Of a stretch of DNA of 23,680 nucleotides, positions 12,602 to 21,600 are shown piece by piece. The DNA is from Rodentolepis nana. Its lineage: Eukaryota; Platyhelminthes; Cestoda; Cyclophyllidea; Hymenolepididae. The notes beneath the pieces were generated by a model that did not search any database, was not told where the DNA came from, and saw only the letters and a list, made by a program, of their open reading frames with translations. Positions within the stretch are counted from its first letter, which is position 1; each line of letters starts with the position of its first letter. Where the stretch lies: positions 1 to 23,680 of the forward strand of contig UZAE01013329.1 in the NCBI GenBank assembly GCA_900617975.1. The letters are read 5' to 3'. The translations under genes and the position numbers were made by a program.

Positions 12602-15600
12602 NGGGGGAGGGGAGTGGCGTACAAACCATGCAGGGGTCCATTTAACGCGTTTTATGGACGCATTGGGATTTCACCTTTATTAGCTCTGCCACGTTACAGA
12701 CTTTTACATGATTCTCCTCTCCTTCCCTTCCTTTTAAAATGTTGAAATTGATGTGAACGTTTAAGACATGCCTCCATTTCATGGGAAAAAAACTCAGTGA
12801 AGATGAAATAGTTTAAACAGATTGAATGCTGTATAAATAATAATAATAATACTAATAAAATTATTCCTGTTTTGCCATTCATTTTTCTAAATTTCATCTG
12901 TTTGGTCGTTATTTTGTTTCGAATTCCAGCATTCGCCATCTTTTAGCCCATATCCGATAGGCTTAATTTGAATAGTCTAATAATGATCGAAATGAGCACA
13001 TTCTCCTCTCTTGTGCTAATGACGTCCCTATCGCCTATATTGAATTGGCTACTTGGCTCATAACTACCTGTGCTGTTATTTTTACAAAGACGACTTCCAT
13101 TGGCTCAGTGCTCCAACCAATCTTGGCTTGTATACGATTAAAACCAATCGGAAATTTGACATCCAACGTTCTTACTCTGCTGTTATTGTATTCCAGTTGA
13201 TAGTGCATGACAATTATTCTCTTTTCCTCAAAATGTCCCACTTCATTTATATTTAAGCTTCGAGGTAAATATTAAATGAAATTGATCTCAAAGTTATAAT
13301 TTCATACAGTATATAAACTGAGTTTCTGGGAAATCAAAGTGCTACTAATTACACTTATTTCATTTTCTTAGAGTCAAATGCTTTAGTATGATTTGCTTAA
13401 TTTTTTCTTAGCTTTCACATATCTTATCATTGAGTTTTCAACTTGTGTTCTTTGTTTGAGTTGGTTGTTGATTACCTATATAGTATTATGATTGGTAGGC
13501 ATTAGCTTATTAGCCAACATGAATTGTGTCCCCATGGGACATATTACTTTCCCTTTATTTGATTGGTCAAATTTATTCAGTTCTAATTTTGATTGGATTG
13601 CCCAGTGTGCCTTATTTAATTGGTCAAAGTAAAAAATTGCTATTGATTCTCATTAACTCGGAGTGTCGTTCACAGTTTGAATATGCCATCTCTCATATCG
13701 AATAGAAGTCGAGTTGCTTCTAGTTCATTATCTCACAATATTTCTTCTCTTTCGCCTAAAAACCCCACTTTAAAAAATGAAAATACCAACTCCAATGTCA
13801 AACCACCTCATCCAAAACGCAAACGACTAACGTTAATGACTGGTCTCTTTCGCATCGACTCACTTTCTTGTGATGGACCACACTGGCCTTCCTCGTGGCG
13901 CCGTCGACGTTGGTCCCTTAGACCCCAGGAAGAAACTCCAAGTATCAAGACCACTGTTCCCTCAATTCCAATTGCCGAATCCAACCTAGGATTCAGACCT
14001 ACTGCGGTAGGTATATCTTTTGCCTTTATTAATTATCGTTTGTAATGATGTCAATAGTACTGCAATAATAACTTTTGTTAACACTTGCTAGTTTTATTGT
14101 AAATTTAATCTTACTCATTTTAAAGGTTCATGGGTTTTTGTTGTTTGAGAGAGTTTATATTTTTTATAGTCAATTTGGTAACATTTTGTCATTTACTCTA
14201 CAGCTTCTGGTCTTGGTATAGTATCTCCAAGGCCGTTATGGCTTGAGTAATTGGGAGTGTGCATTCAGTTATGGCTTAGTTTCAAGGTGTCTCTATGGAG
14301 GCAAAATATTTATTTATTTATATCAGATGGCAGGCGTTTTGATAGTTATCATTAGCCCTTTAGTCGGCTTCAGGCTTCACAGGGGGGAAGGAACATCAAA
14401 GTGAAAAAAAGTCGAGGGGGGGGGGGAGAAAGAAGAGTGTTTCAACGATGTAAAAGTGACAGGCACAAAGGTAGAAAAAAGGTGAGGTGAGTACTGTGAA
14501 AGTAGTTAAGTATGACATACAGTGGGGTGATGGTAGTTTGAAGTCAGAAGTCAACTGCCAGTTAATAGCCATTTTTGCCGTATGTGTATACATTGCCCGT
14601 AGTGCACCACGTGGATGTAAGTTTATCGCACACCCTTAGAGGCAAATGATAATGATTATCAGTAACGAGTTTCATGGAAGTCTACATTTTCGAAATCCTG
14701 GATTTTACAAGTCTGAGCTTCTAGTACAAATAGCTAGCAAAAACTACTGCTTTTGTTAATAGTCGTCTTAGGTATTAGTTCATCTTCTTAATTTTAGATA
14801 ATAAGAATTTAGAATCCATTTCATTATAGATTTTTTAAGTAGAACTTGGTTAGGTTGCAGGTGAATCGAATAATTATTTTTTAATAATTTTTGAGGTCGC
14901 TAATTTATTCACAATGCTGAGTGATCTGTCGTTAATGCTCTGGAAGCACGTTTATTCCTAATTTTGACCTTGACAGGATTGATCTGTTGAAGACCCGCCC
15001 TTACAGTAATCGCTACATTAATTTACCGAAAGGTTTCATGTTAATTAAGCCTTATATCCTAAGTTCTACATCAAGTTAGTTGACAGCTAAATCCTCACTT
15101 ATTCTCATTTCAAGTTCATGGACGACTGCTTGATGCGTGTTTCGCATCGGCCTTGTGTTCAACTTCGCAGTTTGAGTTATGGTTCCATCGTAAGTTTTGT
15201 GCGACCTCACCATGTCTACTCACTCACGCACTGTTCTTCCTTTTATTGGACTTACTAATAATCAAGCATCTTTTTCGCACAAAAATTCCAACTTTAATAC
15301 GAATTTCATGCTTTTTCAGCCCTCTGATCTTCAGCCTGAATTTTACAAGTCATCGCAGTGTCTCTGTAAAGTTACGAAAATAGAAGGAAAGAACGTAGTG
15401 CCAGTCGCTTGGAGGCGGTTCTATATTTACATCGGAGGAGGTTATATTCGTTTTCTCTTGGCCTCCGACTATCACGGTTTCAATCAACATGCAGTAGGTT
15501 CCTCAGTCTACTCATTGATGGCCTTTGTCTTTTTCATTAGATCCATTACATCGACATTATACCATGAATTGGCAAACGATGGGCTTCTTAAAGTAATAAG

Positions 15601-18600
15601 CATCATTTGTGCTCTAAGTCTATTTCTAGTCTAATATTGTGGTATTTGAGCTAATTACGTTTGATGTGCATTTTGTCAATTGCAATTTAGTAAACAATAT
15701 CAAATATTTACGCTTAATATCCCTTTTGGCACATATTTCTGAGCAGACAAATGGGATAAATTTGTCAATTATACGAAAGACACTGTTTTTATAACAAGTT
15801 TGCCATGTTACGAGACTGAGGTATAGGTATCACACAGCCAATTTATTCTTTATTGTATTATTAATTTTGCACACGGTGAAGGAACAACTCAATTGATAGT
15901 CATGGGAGAAAATGTAAGCACGTTGCACTTAATAGGTAATGCAGTTATGCGCGAAAGGTTCAAAGTGGTCACCATGGACTTAGGGTTTGCTTGGACTTAA
16001 ATTATTTATAATTATTTCTCCTTGTAGTCAGGCTCTCTACTGAACAATGTGGATCCATTCACATTGGAAGGAGTGTCAACAAGTAGGTGTATCATCCTTC
16101 CGTTAATGGGCCTACAGTGGTCTAGCCATCCGTGCCTTGCTTCTGATATTCCAACTTGGGATACTCTATCCCCTGCTTCCCCAGCCAAAACCTTGTCCTT
16201 CAGACGACATAATCATCCTTCCCAATACTCTGAAATGGTTGAATCAGAACCCATTAATGATCTTCATTGTTATCTCTTTGAACACGAAAGCAATGGTTGT
16301 TCAGAGATTACTGTCATTTTCCCAGAAACGCAAACCCTCAGTAAAACTCTTGAGCTGTGCCAACGTCACGGTGGTTTCTGTAAAGAAGGCAACCCACCAC
16401 CACATACTTGTACTGTTATCACTAATTCCTTACTCGAAACGAAACAGCCCAGTCATCATGCGACTGCTGTTCTTCGTCGAAGTAGAAAAAGTCTTCCTGA
16501 CTCGGCTGTTCGGCGTAGGCTTGTTGCTGATGGGGTGACTGGCACTAAACGCACTCAGGACAAATCTTTGGGTATTTTTTGTCACTAATCTCTCTTTCAG
16601 CGGCTGGAAATGAGGTTCTTTTGTTCGCTTTCGCTTGAATTATAGATCGGGAGGGTGAACAGCCACAACCATTTGCTTACCAACGCTCGGCTGGAGTGGA
16701 AGATACTTCAAAATTTCGATTCTTTGCAACCACCGCTGCACCATTTTTCAAGAGCATTGCGAACGCTATTTCCGGTGTACGGGCTACAGACCTTAACGCA
16801 GCGTCTAATAATGTCACCTCCGCTTTGCAATTAAGTGAAAAAGAATTTGCTCGAAGAGTGACAGCTGCACTCAGTGAACCACCAGATTTTGGGGACCTTA
16901 ATCAACCTGGTCCCGTCTTTGGTGCTCCGTTGGAGAAACAAGTCCCTAGTCCAGACTATCCAGTATGTTCTACTCTTAAAGTCCATTTGGATCTTGTTGC
17001 TTTATGATCTCTATGATTTTATTTGTGGGGATGGTAACACAAAGGTGTGTTTTACACAATTGTCCTGATCCATAATTGCGACATAATTTCTCACTCACTC
17101 TCTTCTGCGTGGGAGTGTGGTTGCTATCTCTACCTTTAGAACCTGCATGTCATGATTCATTTCTTTTGATTGTTTTTATCCTGTGCAATTTGTTATATTG
17201 TTTCATTATTTTTTTTGTTTGCCAATTATGCTTTTTACATCTCATTAATTAATCTTATAAAAAATACTGTTAGTTTTATTTTATGAGTTATTTGATCCGA
17301 GTTTATATAGTACCACCTTGTTTTTCAGCTAGTGTCTTATTTATCGATCGTTATTTACACTTAAGTTCTTACCTTTTTTTATTTTTGATCTGGTATCTAG
17401 CCTCTCTTCCTAATCCCATTGAACAATGCAGTTTTCAGTATTTATTTGATAAAACTGTTAAAATCTCGGACCCTTTGGCTTTCCTATTTTTTAGTACTAA
17501 TTATTATCATTTCCATGATTTCTTAAACGAAACTTATGCATTACCGCTTCACTAGTGATCCGTACTTCCAGAACTGTCGTTCCTATCTTTTCTCTCGATT
17601 TATAAAATATGTGTCTTCTTCATAATCTACTACTTGATAGACAGGTGCCAACTTAACTGTTCGCATGAAAAAGAGGCCATGGATTTGTTTCGCTGCGTCT
17701 TGGATTCCTCAGACATCAAAGAATCGGGGATGAATCTGATTACTTGTCCACTTATCTATATATAAGAAGTCGTATCCTTCCTTTTTTGTTGCTATAAATT
17801 TACATTTCTTATTACAGAATGTTCCACTGATTATCCATGCTACTATTTCCGCCTTGGAGCTACATGGTCTCCATCACGTAGGGCTTTATCGAGCACCTGG
17901 ACGTCAAAAAGAAATAAATCGATTCGTTTGCTTAGCGAATTTGGTAAGTAACAGCAGCTCTAGTCCTGCTCTTCAATTTATTGCTAACTCTCTTATCGTC
18001 GGGTTTTATTCTATTCATTCCAGACGTCACTTGATCCTCATGTAATGCTTTCCTTGCCAACCTGGAATGATGTTCGAGTGTTGACCGGTGTAATTAAGGT
18101 TTTCTTTCGGCGTTTGCCGAAACCCATTTGCGACCCCGATTCATGGAAGTCGCTCGTCTGTTTAATTCCGGAGGATTCTGATGAATTGGATGAATCCTCA
18201 CTTGTCTATACACTACAGGCAATTCGTGCAAAATTAAACAAGGTGCGCCCCCCTCCCCCTCCTACCCCATCAACAACAATTCATTCTTTGACATTATACC
18301 ACAATATTTTCTCAATCTCTTCTAGATTCGATCGACATCTTACTTGCCGCTGAATGTTTCTCCAACTGAACAAGTAACTTCAATGATGTCCTGGAGATGG
18401 CGTTATGCGACTCTGGACTTCCTCTTCACTCATCTCCGACGCATTATTGCCCTTCAGGTCGTCAACCAATGCTCCTTCAAATGCATCGCCATCTGTTTTG
18501 GACCGTCGCTATTCAATGCTGACAGTGACTTGCAAAATAAGTTCAACGTGGTATGCACATTCCTCAGCTTTATCTTTGATGAATGTAGTCATTTGTATCG

Positions 18601-21600
18601 CTCCCCACTATATTGATTTTAGACAAACTTTTCCCCTTATATTTAGTAAAATAGTTATTTACATTTTTTCTTGAAAATGGGCTCTTTATTTGTGTTAGAT
18701 CCTGAATTTCATGGTCGACTTATGGCAAACGTTATTCTAATCGCTTTTGTATGGACTTTTGTTTTTTTGTGGCTTTCTAAACACAAGGTTTTAATAGTTT
18801 TTATTTTTAAATATTCTTTTCCTCAGCAACTTAGTACAATCATCTTGGATCTATATTTGAGCCAACTAAATATGGCCTCTCCTGCGCACACAGAAACTGA
18901 TCGGAATCATTCGAAGGAGATGACGGGNTTCCATGGTCTTCTTTAATACAACGCTAATGCTGAATCCATCTGCCTCATTGTGTAGTGAATTACTGGACAC
19001 TTAATTTATTATTTATTTTGAAAGTTCATTTAATTTGCGTTACCTTGAGTGAACCAAACTTAGCAATCGCGCCTTATTGCGCTATGGTGATACCTTGATT
19101 TGAGGAATATTTTATGAGATCCTCAATCATTTGAAATGAATAATTTGTACAAAAATTGAAGTTAAGTAAGACTCTTTACCACCCATTTGCCGATGTCATA
19201 TGCGTTTTTCTATTAGAGGATGTTTAGTTATTCACTTTTCTCAAATGGCAGGTGTTTTGTTAGTTATCATTAGCCCTTTAGCTGACTTCGGGCTTCACAA
19301 AGAGGAGGAGGAGGAACATCAAAGAGAAAAAAGTCTTCGGGGGAGGGGGGACGGAGCAATGATTCTCAGAGGTTAGAGAGAGAGAGGGACGCAAAGGCAG
19401 AGAAGATGTACGATGAGTACTGTGGAAATAGTGAATATGACTTAGAGTGGGGTCATGGTAGTTTGAAGTGAGAAGTCAACTGCCGATTATTAGACTTTTT
19501 GCCGTATGAGTATACATTGCCCAGGGTGTACCACGTGGAGGTAAGTCTATCGCGCACCCCTATTAAAGGATGTAATTTGTTACGTTTAATGGGTAATACA
19601 AGCTATTAAAAAGCCGAAATACGAAGGATCACTCAAATCCATTACTATTTAATAAAAGACGTTTCAATGCGTCTTTCTTTCAATTAGATCCCAAACAATA
19701 AAACAATTAATTAAGTTGCTTTTATCAATTGGATTGCAGTCCAGTATTTATGAAAGTAGTTAAAACGTAGTTGCCGCAAAAATGGTGTCACAACTTTTAA
19801 ACATTTGTTACCAGATGAAAGAAACCTGTTATAGAATTTTGTGTCCACATTATTGGGTTTGATGATTTCCAATCTCTGGCTCAAGTAAGTTCATCAGGAA
19901 GGTGACTCATTTTTCACGAGCAATTTCTTTAAACTCTCCATTTAGACCAATTCGATCGTTTTCATTTGCTGATCTGGGTTCTTCACCTCTATGATTTTAC
20001 CGAATTATTTAACATCAGGAACAGATAGTTCAAAGCTAAAGGGATATTTTTTAAGGCAGTGAATATCTGAGACAACAGTGACTCCCACTTAGGTAGACTT
20101 ACCTCCACGTGGTGCACCCTGGGCAACGTGTACTCATACGGTAAAAAAATCTATTAACTGGCAGTTGACCTCTGACTTCAAACTGCCATCACCCCCACTG
20201 TGCCATATTTGACTACTTCTACAGTACTCACCTTACCTTTTTTCTACCTTTTTGTCTGTCTGACGCTTTCACATCTGTTAATCAATATTCTGTCCCTTCT
20301 CTCGACTTTTTGTCACTGATGTTCTTCCTCCCCTCTGTGAAGCCCGAAGTCAGCTAAAGAGCTGATGATAACTTTCAAAATGCCTGCCTTTTGAGATAAA
20401 TAAATATAGTGACTCCAGTTGAAAAGACTCTTGAATTTGGTGACTTTCATTTATCATCATTGGGACTCCATATCGGCATCAAAAATGTCATGACTATTTC
20501 TATTGGTTTACGGTGTTTTCAATTGAAGCGATTTGGAGGTAGGGCACACTGTTCTCCACCCTGATTATGGATTCTCGAAAGCATGTCCTTGTCTATACAT
20601 CCTTTTAATGTATTTTATATGCAGTGGCCTCGCAAGATATGACAACGATAACATAGTGAGTCTTCATAATTAAAACTAGCTCGCTTCATAACAGATGCCC
20701 ACTTATTATGTTTCCTCTTTACTAGTGCCAGTCAAAGAAGAATAAACCGATAATTGTTGCCATTTCTATAACTTTGTTTGGGTCATACCTGCGTACATTA
20801 AACAATATAATGACATCATCAGTAGGCATATGGAATTGACTGTTAATTAGGGCATAAAATCATATTCAATTCGAGGAAAATCAAAAATAATTGAACACTT
20901 ATTTACTTTTAATAGCAGTTGCAAGCTTTTGTAGTGTAGATACTAACAATTCCCGATGTGTTTAATGTTAGTACTCCATTAGTGGCTTGTCGTGCACTAA
21001 AGCATGTCATTCAATAGTAAAAGCTTTTACTCGAGAACAGCAATGTAGCAAGGTAAAATAAATGTCATAGTGATAATAATGGAGGGAAATACATTGATGC
21101 ATTAAATTCAAATTACACTCATTGATTGTCACTACGATTTAAAACGGAATTATCAACGAATATAATGATCTAAAATACGCAAAGTCACTTATACTCTGGC
21201 ACTGACCTTGAATGGCCAGAGCTATTGATTGGTTTAGATTGATTATCGACCACTGAAGGAAACATCTATGATAATTTTGTTCAATAGAGTTCTTATATCG
21301 CACTACCCAATACTTTCCATCTCAGCATCGGAGACTCTTTGAAGCATTTTAAACCAAACCACAAAATTGTTTTACTGCAATGCCAAAAGGGCCCAGTTGG
21401 AATAAGGTGACTTGATGCGTTTTTAATATTCGTTTTTTATTCATTAGTATTATTGTGTTCAATCAGCTAATGAATGGTATGTGTAGCGGATCGCTACCTT
21501 AGTAAAGCCTGACTGACTCAGAAATCTCTGTGGCAGACTCCCCAACATCTAGCTAGACTCCCAGAACCAGCTAAGCTATAGCCCAGCTATGAAGGAAACA

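Larger units (their letters stand above)
11846..13675 (+). other. Intron 8 (1.8 kb) with G tract and ATTGG cluster
   Basis: Holds a very long G tract (12570-12600), a short (AAT)n run near 12836-12851, and a cluster of CCAAT/ATTGG pentamers at 13099-13148 and 13491-13623. No coding exon, RNA gene or retroelement copy seen. Confidence 0.55.

Noticed and set aside
14306..14636. Interpreting the repeated element as a MITE-type DNA transposon
   Set aside because: There are no matching terminal inverted repeats, duplication lengths vary between copies, and one end carries a simple-repeat tail, all of which point to retroposition.
15153..15383. Alternative open frame overlapping exons 10 and 11
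   Set aside because: It runs through the strong GTAAGT donor at 15190, is hydrophobic, and is out of frame with the PH-like sequence.
17640..17764. Open stretch in intron 13 (around EAMDLFRCVLDSSDIKESG) with protein-like composition
   Set aside because: Entry phase would be 1 or 2 while exon 13 exits in phase 0, there is no donor before its stop, and the RhoGAP domain is complete without it.
20350..20385. CTGATGA in SINE copy 4 resembling a hammerhead ribozyme core, as known in some flatworm SINEs and retrozymes
   Set aside because: The other copies read CTAATGA there, and no matching GAAA core and stem arrangement follows, so it is a chance match.
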